A stretch of 32,333 bases of DNA from Paracoccaceae bacterium (GTDB taxonomy: Bacteria > Pseudomonadota > Alphaproteobacteria > Rhodobacterales > Rhodobacteraceae). The notes under the pieces were generated by a model, which did no database searches, was not told the DNA's origin, and saw only the letters and a list, made by a program, of their open reading frames with translations. Positions 9,080 through 15,902 of the stretch are shown here, piece after piece. The DNA is taken from positions 1 to 32,333 of the forward strand of contig JAGXGW010000008.1 in the NCBI GenBank assembly GCA_024636555.1. The letters run 5' to 3'. The translations under genes were made by a program, and so were the position numbers. Numbering within the stretch: the stretch's first letter is position 1; each line of letters opens with the position of its first letter.

Positions 9080-9541
9080 TCAGAGCGGCAGGGCGGTGGT
9101 CGATTTGATCTCTTCCATCGACAGCAATGCTGTGACGTTATGCACCTTCACCTCCGAGATCAGCGCTTGGTAGAAGGCATCATAGGCCCGCGCATTTTTG
9201 ACCCTCACCTTCAGGATATAGTCGATATCGCCTGCCAGACGGTGCGCCTCCTGCACTTCGGGACGGTTCCGTAGCGCCTTGAGAAAGGCCGCCTGCCAGT
9301 CCGCCTCATGCTCCGATGTGCGGATCAGCACGAAAAAGCAGGCCTCGAACCCCAGCGCCTCGGCATCCAGAATGACCGTCTGCGGCCCCATGATTCCCGC
9401 CTCGCGCATCTTGCGGATACGGTTCCACACAGGTGTCTTGGACGAGCCCACCTGCTTGGCGATCTCGTCCAGCGACTGTCCGGCGTCGCGTTGCAGTTCG
9501 GCCAGAATTTTCCGGTCTGTGGCGTCCAGTCGGATCGACAT
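9080..9541 (-). CDS. Lrp/AsnC-family transcriptional regulator
   Basis: This 153-residue protein has the standard Lrp layout. An N-terminal winged helix-turn-helix spans about 5-52 (LDATDRKILAELQRDAG, then SLDEIAKQVGSSKTPVWNRI). A C-terminal RAM ligand-binding domain spans about 65-140 (RLAGDIDYILKVRVKNARAYDAF). It is divergently transcribed from the sulfur assimilation operon across a 168-bp region carrying a perfect palindrome and a direct repeat. Control of that operon, and of itself, is a reasonable inference, with a sulfur amino acid as possible effector. The ligand cannot be read from the sequence. Confidence 0.93.
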   Translation of the reverse strand: MSIRLDATDRKILAELQRDAGQSLDEIAKQVGSSKTPVWNRIRKMREAGIMGPQTVILDAEALGFEACFFVLIRTSEHEADWQAAFLKALRNRPEVQEAHRLAGDIDYILKVRVKNARAYDAFYQALISEVKVHNVTALLSMEEIKSTTALPL

Positions 9542-9601
9542 TTTTCTTTATCCCTTATTGCTGGAAAACCTTTGCTGAACCGGCGCCAGCGCGAAACGAT
9601 A

Positions 9602-9658
9602 TTCCTTATCTGGCGCAGATACTGGCGCTTGGGGGGAAATATTTCCTATATTGGCGCA
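9602..9658. promoter_or_regulatory. candidate Lrp operator region (palindrome and direct repeats)
   Basis: Between the lrp-like gene and the sulfur operon lie a perfect 12-bp palindrome, GGAAATATTTCC (9635-9646), and two related direct repeats. These are TTCCTTATCTGGCGCA (9602-9617) and TTCCTATATTGGCGCA (9643-9658), with 12 of 16 positions identical. The 41-nt period is about four helical turns, a spacing suited to an oligomeric Lrp-type regulator. TATATT at 9647 could be a -10 for the operon. Regulator assignment is inference. Confidence 0.45.
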
Positions 9659-9709
9659 AAGGTCAAACCGAAACACGCCGGATCTGACCACGTCAGAAAG
9701 AGAGGTTCC

Positions 9710-10015
9710 ATGCGCCGCTTCACACCGAAAGTGGTTACCGCCAACGCGCTATTGGAAGGCGATGTGATCTATCTCACCGCCGACGACCGCTGGTCGCGCC
9801 GCCTTGAGGAGGCCGAGGTGATCGAGGACGAGGCCATCGGCCAGTTGCGGCTGCTGGATGCACAGCGGCAGGTCGATCGTGTCGTCGGGGCCTATCTGGC
9901 CGATGTGACCGCCTCGGCGGACGGGCCGCAGCCTGTGCATTTCCGGGAGGATTTCCGCCGCAAGGGGCCGTCCAACTATGCGCATGGCAAGCAGGAAGGC
10001 GCTGCAAATGTATAA
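9710..10015 (+). CDS. DUF2849 protein, first gene of sulfur assimilation operon
   Basis: This is a 101-residue protein recognised as DUF2849, a small family found next to sulfite reductase genes in alphaproteobacteria. Visible motifs are the N-terminal VTANALLEGDVIYLT and DRWSRRLEEAEVIED. The C-terminus reads HFREDFRRKGPSNY. The chosen ATG has AGAGAGG 5 nt upstream. The frame is open far upstream, but that part antiparallels the regulator gene and is not coding. Its stop overlaps the start of the sulfite reductase gene (ATGTATAA), indicating translational coupling. The molecular role is unknown; support of siroheme or reductase function is a contextual guess. Confidence 0.85.
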   Translation: MRRFTPKVVTANALLEGDVIYLTADDRWSRRLEEAEVIEDEAIGQLRLLDAQRQVDRVVGAYLADVTASADGPQPVHFREDFRRKGPSNYAHGKQEGAANV

Positions 10016-11675
10016 ATATACCGAATTCGACACCGCCTTTCTGGCCGAGCGCAATGCCCAGTTCCGCGCGCAGGTCGAGCGTCGGATCGACGGCTCGCTG
10101 ACCGAGGACGAGTTCAAGCCGCTGCGCCTGATGAACGGGCTCTATCTGCAACTGCATGCCTATATGCTGCGGGTCGCCATTCCTTATGGCACGCTCAACA
10201 GCGCCCAGATGCGGCAGTTGGCGCTGCTGGCGGTAAAGTGGGACAAGGGCTACGGCCATTTCACCACGCGCCAGAACATCCAGTACAACTGGCCGCTGCT
10301 GCGGGATGTGCCCGATATGCTGGATGCGCTGGCCGAGGTCGGCCTGCATGCGATCCAGACCAGCGGCAACACGATCCGCAACGTGACCGCAGACCATTTC
10401 GCAGGTGCGGCGGCAGACGAGCTGGCCGATCCGCGCCCCGTGGCCGAGCTGATCCGGCAATGGTCCACCGATCACCCCGAGTTCCAGTTCCTGCCGCGCA
10501 AGTTCAAGATCGCCGTCACCGGCAGCCCGAATGACCGCGCCGTGACCCGCGCCCATGATATCGGGCTGCGGATGGTGGAGCGGGATGGCGAGACGGGCTA
10601 TGAGGTGATCGTGGGCGGTGGCCTTGGCCGCACCCCGATGATCGGGCAGGTGATCCGCGAGTTCCTGCCACGCGGCGATCTGCTGCCCTATCTGGAAGCC
10701 ATCGTCAGCGTCTACAACCTGCTGGGACGGCGCGACAACAAATACAAAGCGCGCATCAAGATCACCGTGCACGAGAACGGGATCGAGACGATCCGCGATC
10801 TGGTCGAGACGCGGTTCGAGACCCTGAAAACAGCGTTCAACGGCGCGGATCAGGCGCTTCTGGCGCAGATCGAGCCGCAGTTTGCAGCCCCCGACTTTGT
10901 CGCCAAGGATACCGCCCCCTATGATCGGGCCTATGCCACCGATCCCGTCTTCCGCGCCTGGGCCGATACGAACCTGACCGCACACCGCCAAGCCGATCAT
11001 GCCATCGTGTCGATCAGCCTCAAGGCGCATGGCGCGACGCCGGGCGATGCCACGGCAGACCAGATGCGGCTGATGGCCGATCTGGCGGCAAAATATGCCT
11101 ATGACGAGCTACGCATCAGCCACGAGCAGAACGTGATCCTGCCCCATGTGGCGCGCGCCGATCTGCCTGCTGTCCATGCCGCGCTGAAAACAGCGGGGCT
11201 GGCCACGGCCAATATCGGGCTGATCAGCGATATCATCGCCTGCCCCGGTATGGATTACTGCGCGCTGGCGACGGCCCGCTCGATCCCGATTGCACAAGAG
11301 ATCGCCACGCATTTCGATGCGCTGAAGCTCGAGCATGACATCGGCCCGCTCAAGATCAAGATTTCGGGCTGCATCAATGCCTGCGGCCACCACCATGTCG
11401 GCCATATCGGGATTCTCGGGCTGGATCGTGCGGGGGTGGAAAACTACCAGATCACGTTGGGCGGGGACGGGACCGAAGATGCGGTGATCGGCGAACGCGC
11501 AGGCCCCGGCTTTGCCGCCGAAGACCTGCTGCCCGCGATCGAGCGGCTGGTCCGCGCCTATCTGGAGCTGCGCGAAGGGCGCGACGAGACGTTTCTGGAC
11601 GCTTACCGCCGGCTGGGTGTCGCGCCGTTCAAGGCCGCCCTCTATCCCGAGGCGCGTGACCGTCATGCCGCTTGA
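10008..11675 (+). CDS. cysI: assimilatory sulfite (nitrite/sulfite) reductase, siroheme Fe-S type
   Basis: It reduces sulfite to sulfide with six electrons using a siroheme coupled to a [4Fe-4S] cluster. The 555-residue length and duplicated ferredoxin-like/reductase halves fit the family. The cluster ligands are Cys412 and Cys418 (CPGMDYC) and Cys455 and Cys459 (CINAC, followed by GHHHVGHIG). KFKIAVTGSPNDRA and the FTTRQNIQYNW stretch are siroheme-contact regions. The start at 10008 is preferred over an upstream ATG because of AGGAAGG upstream and the overlap with the DUF2849 stop. Context with cysH and ferredoxin-NADP reductase favours sulfite over nitrite. No siroheme synthase gene is adjacent. 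Confidence 0.93.
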   Translation: MYKYTEFDTAFLAERNAQFRAQVERRIDGSLTEDEFKPLRLMNGLYLQLHAYMLRVAIPYGTLNSAQMRQLALLAVKWDKGYGHFTTRQNIQYNWPLLRDVPDMLDALAEVGLHAIQTSGNTIRNVTADHFAGAAADELADPRPVAELIRQWSTDHPEFQFLPRKFKIAVTGSPNDRAVTRAHDIGLRMVERDGETGYEVIVGGGLGRTPMIGQVIREFLPRGDLLPYLEAIVSVYNLLGRRDNKYKARIKITVHENGIETIRDLVETRFETLKTAFNGADQALLAQIEPQFAAPDFVAKDTAPYDRAYATDPVFRAWADTNLTAHRQADHAIVSISLKAHGATPGDATADQMRLMADLAAKYAYDELRISHEQNVILPHVARADLPAVHAALKTAGLATANIGLISDIIACPGMDYCALATARSIPIAQEIATHFDALKLEHDIGPLKIKISGCINACGHHHVGHIGILGLDRAGVENYQITLGGDGTEDAVIGERAGPGFAAEDLLPAIERLVRAYLELREGRDETFLDAYRRLGVAPFKAALYPEARDRHAA

Positions 11676-12408
11676 GGCACCGCTTGCCCCGGTGGCGGAC
11701 CGCGCCGCCGATCTGAACGCGCGCTACCGCCACCACGCGGCAGGCGCCGTGCTGCGCCATGCGCTGTCCGATCCACAGGTGGGACGGATCGCGCTGGTCA
11801 GTTCCTTCGGGGCGGAAAGCGTGGTGCTGCTGCATATGCTGGCGGTGATCGACCGCAATGTGCCGGTGTTGTTCATCGACACCGCGATGCTGTTCGCCGA
11901 AACGCTGGACTATCAGCAAAAGGTGGCGGCAAGGCTGGAACTGGCCGATCTGCGGATCATCCGGGCGCGGCCCTCCGTGGTGGCCGAGGTCGATCCCGAC
12001 AGCACCTTGCACCGCACCGATCCGGATGCCTGCTGCGCGCTGCGCAAGACCGAACCGCTGGACCGCGCCTTGCAGGGGTTTGACGCATGGATTACGGGGC
12101 GCAAACGGTTTCAGGCCAGCACGCGCGCGACGCTGGAGTTTTTCGAGGCCGATACCGACGGGCGGCTCAAGGTCAATCCGCTGGCCCATTGGGACAAGGC
12201 GGATGTGCAGGATTACCTGATCAACAACCGCCTCCCGCGCCATCCGCTGGTGGCACAGGGCTATCCCTCCATCGGCTGCGCGCCCTGCACCTCGCCCGTG
12301 GCCGCCGGAGAAGATGCGCGCGCGGGGCGCTGGCGCGGGGCCCAGAAGGAAGAATGCGGCATTCATTTCGTAAACGGAAAAATGGTCAGGACAGGAGCCG
12401 GACAATGA
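11665..12408 (+). CDS. cysH: adenylyl-sulfate (APS) reductase-type CysH
   Basis: It reduces activated sulfate to sulfite using thioredoxin or glutaredoxin. The 247-residue protein has two pairs of cysteines for a [4Fe-4S] cluster, Cys123-Cys124 (CCALRK) and Cys205/Cys208 (GCAPC), plus the catalytic Cys231 in KEECGIHF. The four-Cys set is the mark of the APS-using branch; PAPS reductases lack it. SSFGAESVVLLHM and FIDTAMLFAETLDY are the nucleotide-binding region. The ATG at 11665 overlaps the end of the sulfite reductase gene by 11 nt; an in-frame GTG at 11656 is possible. Its TGA overlaps the next ATG. Confidence 0.95.
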   Translation: MPLEAPLAPVADRAADLNARYRHHAAGAVLRHALSDPQVGRIALVSSFGAESVVLLHMLAVIDRNVPVLFIDTAMLFAETLDYQQKVAARLELADLRIIRARPSVVAEVDPDSTLHRTDPDACCALRKTEPLDRALQGFDAWITGRKRFQASTRATLEFFEADTDGRLKVNPLAHWDKADVQDYLINNRLPRHPLVAQGYPSIGCAPCTSPVAAGEDARAGRWRGAQKEECGIHFVNGKMVRTGAGQ

Positions 12409-12824
12409 CACTCAACAGCACTGTAATCGTGCGCGATCAGGGGTTTTCATCCGAGGACTGGCAAGGCGCGTTCACCCCGCTGGAGGAGGCCACGGCGCAA
12501 ACGGACGCGCTTGACATGCCCGCCAATGCCGATCCCGACACCGTGGCGCTTGCGGGCCTGCGGATCATACGCATCCCCTTTGCCAGCTTTGCCGACGGGC
12601 GCGGCTTCACCCTTGCCCGCAGCCTGCGCTTGCGCGGCTACACAGCCCGCCTGCGGGCCAGCGGACACGTGATCGCGGATCAATATGCGATGGCGCGGCG
12701 CGCGGGCTTTGACGAGGTGGAAATCTCGGCAGAGCTTGCCGCCCGCCAACCCGAGGACCAGTGGCTCGCCCGCGCGAACTGGCAGGCCCACGACTATCAG
12801 GCGCGCCTGCGCGGCACGGCCTGA
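12405..12824 (+). CDS. DUF934 protein of the sulfite reduction operon
   Basis: This is a 139-residue protein of the DUF934 family, which is consistently linked to sulfite reductase and cysH in proteobacteria. The conserved core is RIPFASFADGRGFTLAR at about 57-73, followed by LRLRGYTARLRASGHVIADQY and RRAGFDEVEIS. No catalytic motif or cofactor site is visible. The start overlaps the cysH stop as ATGA, so it is translationally coupled and certainly part of the operon. Its biochemical role is not established. Confidence 0.88.
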   Translation: MTLNSTVIVRDQGFSSEDWQGAFTPLEEATAQTDALDMPANADPDTVALAGLRIIRIPFASFADGRGFTLARSLRLRGYTARLRASGHVIADQYAMARRAGFDEVEISAELAARQPEDQWLARANWQAHDYQARLRGTA

Positions 12825-12861
12825 CCGCATCAGAACGGCGCGGCCAATCGCGCGCTTTCAT

Positions 12862-12875
12862 CTGACCTGGATCAA
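12862..12875 (+). promoter_or_regulatory. possible FNR-type box upstream of ferredoxin-NADP reductase
   Basis: CTGACCTGGATCAA matches the FNR consensus TTGAT-N4-ATCAA at 8 of 10 defined positions, with a perfect right half-site. It lies 41 bp before the ATG at 12917, a position compatible with oxygen-responsive control. This is pattern recognition only. Confidence 0.3.
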
Positions 12876-12916
12876 AGCTAGAAAAGGGATGCCGGTTTAT
12901 CCCGGCACAGTGATAT

Positions 12917-13735
12917 ATGACCGAAAGCCAGACAGTGACCGAGATTTCCATCCCCAAAGTGCCCACCCTGCCCGACGCGCAGACCGTGACCTCCGTGACC
13001 CACTGGACAGACAACCTGTTCTCGTTCCGTGTGGCGCGGCCGCAATCGCTGCGGTTCCGCTCGGGCGAGTTTGTGATGATCGGGCTGCTGGGCGACAATG
13101 GCAAACCCTTGCTGCGCGCCTATTCCATCGCTTCGCCCAGTTGGGACGAGGAGCTGGAGTTCTACTCGATCAAGGTGCAGGACGGCCCACTTACCTCGCG
13201 GCTGCAACATATCCAGCCCGGCGAGCAGATCATCCTGCGGCCCAAACCTGTGGGCACGCTGGTGCTGGACGCGCTGCTGCCCGGTAACCGGCTGTGGTTC
13301 TTCGCCACCGGCACGGGGCTTGCCCCTTTCGCCAGCCTGATGCGCGATCCCGAAACCTACGAGCGCTATGACGAGGTCATCATGATGCATACCTGCCGCG
13401 ATGTGGCAGAGCTGGAATACGGTCGCCAGCTTGTGGAAAGCCTGCCGGATGATCCGCTGATCGGGGAATTCGTCGCCGGCAAGCTGCGCTATTACCCGAC
13501 CACCACGCAAGAGCACAGCGACCGGATGGGCCGCATCACGGATAACCTGACCTCCGGCAAGGTGTTTGCCGATCTCGGTATTGCGCCGATCTCTCCCGCG
13601 CAGGACCGTGCGATGGTCTGCGGCTCGCTTGCATTCAACAATGACATGAAAACCGTGCTCGAGGGCTTTGGCCTGCGCGAGGGCGCCAATTCCGATCCTG
13701 CCGAATACGTGGTGGAAAAGGCGTTTGTCGGCTGA
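12917..13735 (+). CDS. fpr: ferredoxin-NADP(+) reductase
   Basis: This FAD enzyme transfers electrons between NADPH and ferredoxin or flavodoxin. The 272-residue protein has the FAD-binding RAYS motif at 67-70 and GPLTSRL at 90-96. The NADP-binding GTGLAPF is at 132-138. The C-terminus is VEKAFVG, as in bacterial Fpr of the Rhodobacter/Azotobacter type. It follows the sulfur operon after 92 bp and could supply electrons to its ferredoxin-type sulfite reductase. The ATG has no clear Shine-Dalgarno; a TGCCGG/CCGGCA stem precedes it and AAAAGGGA lies about 30 nt upstream. Own regulation is suggested by the FNR-like box. Confidence 0.93.
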   Translation: MTESQTVTEISIPKVPTLPDAQTVTSVTHWTDNLFSFRVARPQSLRFRSGEFVMIGLLGDNGKPLLRAYSIASPSWDEELEFYSIKVQDGPLTSRLQHIQPGEQIILRPKPVGTLVLDALLPGNRLWFFATGTGLAPFASLMRDPETYERYDEVIMMHTCRDVAELEYGRQLVESLPDDPLIGEFVAGKLRYYPTTTQEHSDRMGRITDNLTSGKVFADLGIAPISPAQDRAMVCGSLAFNNDMKTVLEGFGLREGANSDPAEYVVEKAFVG

Positions 13736-13808
13736 TCTGGCCCATCCTGTATGACAGCGAAGGCCGCGCAGGTTTCGCGCATCTCCCGTCCACAGGCGCG
13801 GCCGCTGG

Positions 13809-13985
13809 CTACTCGACGGGATCCGGCACGCCCATCGGGCCGGGTGCAGGCGCGACCGGCGTCTCTGGTGCCGCCTGCGGCACGACGGTCCCTTCCACGG
13901 GCACCTCGTGATCCCGATTGGACCAAAGCGCGAAGATTGCCGCGCCAACCAAAACCACGGCACCGGCCAGTAAGATCTTGTTCAT
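13809..13985 (-). CDS. small single-pass membrane protein
   Basis: This 58-residue protein starts at ATG 13985, with GGAGGAG about 9 nt upstream. Residues 4-21 ([18 protein letters not shown]) form one transmembrane helix or uncleaved signal anchor. A short charged stretch and a Pro/Ala/Val-rich tail ending PDPVE follow, probably on the periplasmic side. An in-frame ATG 12 codons earlier lacks a ribosome-binding site. It is convergent with fpr and divergent from infC. I do not recognise a family; similar short membrane proteins are common in Rhodobacteraceae. Confidence 0.7.
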   Translation of the reverse strand: MNKILLAGAVVLVGAAIFALWSNRDHEVPVEGTVVPQAAPETPVAPAPGPMGVPDPVE

Positions 13986-14187
13986 CGCAACGTCTCCTCC
14001 ATCCCGTTCGGCGGGCCGCACGCGCCGTGCGCCCGTTCAGATGCTAAGAAAATGGCGATCTGGCCCGGTCTCATCAAGATGCAATCGCCGATACCGGCAG
14101 CGATCAGCCGATTTGCCGCTTGAAGTAAGGCCCGCTCAAGGCTACGTTACGGCCTCAAATTATGCCAACAATCGAAGGATTATCACC

Positions 14188-14733
14188 ATAGCCCGCAGAC
14201 CGCATAACGCGCCCCCGCAGCGCGATACTGGCCCCCGCATTAACGAACGCATCCGCGCCCCCGAAATCCGTCTGATCGGTGCCGATGGCGAGAATGCCGG
14301 CGTCGTCACGCCCGAGCGGGCGCTTGTGATGGCCGAGGAAGCGGGCCTTGATCTGGTGGAGATTTCCCCGAATGCCACCCCTCCGGTGTGCAAGATCATG
14401 GATTACGGCAAATACAAATACGAGACGCAGAAGCGCGAATCCGAGGCGCGCAAGAAGCAGAAGATCATCGAGATCAAGGAAATCAAGTTCCGCCCGAACA
14501 CCGATACGCATGACTACGAAGTCAAGATGCGCTCGGTCTTCAAGTTTCTGGAGGAAGGCGACAAGGTCAAGATCACCCTGCGCTTCCGTGGCCGCGAGAT
14601 GGCGCACCAGAATCTGGGCCGCGAATTGCTGGAACGTGTGGCCGAGGATACTAAAGAGGTCGGCAAGGTCGAGAACTTCCCCAAGATGGAAGGTCGCCAG
14701 ATGATCATGCTGATCGGACCGCTGGCGAAGTAA
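14188..14733 (+). CDS. infC: translation initiation factor IF-3, AUA start
   Basis: IF-3 binds the 30S subunit, prevents premature 50S joining and rejects non-standard start codons and initiator mismatches. The 181-residue protein has the N-domain (about 14-80, [21 protein letters not shown]), the Lys-rich linker ([26 protein letters not shown]) and the C-domain ([21 protein letters not shown]). No ATG, GTG or nearby TTG fits the start. Homologues begin [11 protein letters not shown], and the codon before that stretch is ATA at 14188, with GAAGGA 8 nt upstream. E. coli infC uses AUU for self-repression, so an AUA start would serve the same feedback. A strong terminator follows. Confidence 0.93.
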   Translation: MARRPHNAPPQRDTGPRINERIRAPEIRLIGADGENAGVVTPERALVMAEEAGLDLVEISPNATPPVCKIMDYGKYKYETQKRESEARKKQKIIEIKEIKFRPNTDTHDYEVKMRSVFKFLEEGDKVKITLRFRGREMAHQNLGRELLERVAEDTKEVGKVENFPKMEGRQMIMLIGPLAK

Positions 14734-14756
14734 CTTCGCCGCGTTTGGATTGCCTG

Positions 14757-14795
14757 AACCGCCCCCGTCTGGAAAGACGCCGGGGCGGTTTTTTT
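14757..14795 (+). terminator. rho-independent terminator of infC
   Basis: AACCGCCCC and GGGGCGGTT form a 9-bp stem with an internal GTCT/AGAC extension, followed by T7, starting 24 nt after the infC stop. Confidence 0.93.
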
Positions 14796-15043
14796 ATGCA
14801 GATTCCATCACCCCCGCTGACTAAGCCCGGTCCGTGGGAACAGCGGCGCAGCCGCCCCACGGGCAGCGCCCGTCCGCCCCATGGGCGGGCGCTTTGACAG
14901 CCTTTGGGCACGAACAAAGGTTGGAGGACGCTGCACGATAAACTGCCAGACTGGAGTGTTTGAGCGCCCACCCGCGGACAGGCCCTACCCTGCCGTGACA
15001 AAGGGGCTGCTTTGCTTACGGATGCTAGGTTCTGTTGAATGAC
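14796..15043. other. intergenic region with GC-rich palindromes
   Basis: This convergent spacer between infC and the form II dehydrogenase cluster contains no gene I can support. At 14841-14892 it carries overlapping imperfect inverted repeats: GGCGCAGCC, GGGCAGCGCCC, and CCGCCCCATGGGCGGG. They could fold on either strand. A 128-residue open frame across it on the minus strand has no recognisable protein character. Confidence 0.55.
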
Positions 15044-15084
15044 CAAACAAAAACGCCCCCGCAGTTTCCCGCGGGGGCGTTTCT
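15044..15084 (-). terminator. terminator at the end of the cox-like cluster
   Basis: ACGCCCCCGC and GCGGGGGCGT form a perfect 10-bp stem with an 8-nt loop. On the minus strand it is followed by a T-rich run. It lies 15 nt beyond the medium-subunit stop and can also work from the other side. Confidence 0.88.
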
Positions 15085-15099
15085 TATTCAATCAAGGGA

Positions 15100-15891
15100 T
15101 CACGCTGCCGCAGTAACAGCCCGCTTCGTCATCACGCCGACCAGATGGGCGCGGTAGGCTTTGGAGCCGTGCAGATCGCCGATCATGCCGTCGGCGGGGA
15201 CGGTCAGGCCCTCCAATGCGGATGCGGAGAAATCCTTGCCCAGCGCCGCTTCGGCCTCGGACCAGCGGAAAACACCCTCCTCCGACGCACCTGTCACAGC
15301 CACGCGCACGCCGTCCGCGTATTTCGCCACAAACACGCCGACCAGCGCGAAGCGTGACGCGGGTTGCTCGAACTTCTGGTAGTTGGAGACTTCGGGGATC
15401 GGGAAGCGGACTTCGGTGATGATCTCGCCTTCTTCCAGGGCGGTGGTGAACATGCCCTGAAAGTAGTCATCCGCCGCGATCTCGCGCGTGTTGGTGATGA
15501 TCGTCGCACCGGAGGCCAGCGCGGCCGACGGATAGCAGGCCGAAGGATCGTTATTGGCCAGGCTGCCGCCGATCGTGCCACGGGCACGCACCGCCGGATC
15601 GCCGATATGGCTGGCAAGACCTGCCAGACCGGGATATTTGCTGCCCGCCTCGCGCGCCACCACAGCATGGGGGGTCGCCCCGCCGATGCAGAGCTTGCCA
15701 TCATCGGAGATGCAGACGCCCTGCATCTCGCCGATGGCCGTCAGGCTGACCACCGTCTCGGGGCTGGCAAGGCGCTGTTTCATCGTGGGCAGCAGCGTTT
15801 GACCGCCGCCCAGCGCTTGCGCGCCCTCCTGCCCCATCGCGGCTACCGCATCGGCGATTGTCGTGGGGCGGACCAGATCAAAGTTGTACAT
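15100..15891 (-). CDS. coxM: form II CO dehydrogenase-like, FAD-binding medium subunit
   Basis: This 263-residue subunit of the xanthine oxidase family carries FAD and passes electrons from the Fe-S subunit to the acceptor. FAD-binding motifs are ALGGGQTLLPTMK at about 27-39 and TIGGSLANNDPSACYP at about 109-124. The C-terminal CO_deh_flav domain is present. The start at 15891 is fixed by AAGGAGG six nt upstream and lies 11 nt after the large-subunit stop; a longer frame upstream only overlaps that gene. It is the last gene of the cluster. Length is slightly under the 285-290 residues of form I CoxM. Confidence 0.92.
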   Translation of the reverse strand: MYNFDLVRPTTIADAVAAMGQEGAQALGGGQTLLPTMKQRLASPETVVSLTAIGEMQGVCISDDGKLCIGGATPHAVVAREAGSKYPGLAGLASHIGDPAVRARGTIGGSLANNDPSACYPSAALASGATIITNTREIAADDYFQGMFTTALEEGEIITEVRFPIPEVSNYQKFEQPASRFALVGVFVAKYADGVRVAVTGASEEGVFRWSEAEAALGKDFSASALEGLTVPADGMIGDLHGSKAYRAHLVGVMTKRAVTAAA

Positions 15892-15902
15892 ATTATGCCT
15901 CC

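Noticed and set aside
14705..15091. 128-codon minus-strand frame between infC and coxM
   Set aside because: It overlaps two terminators and palindromic DNA and has no recognisable protein features.
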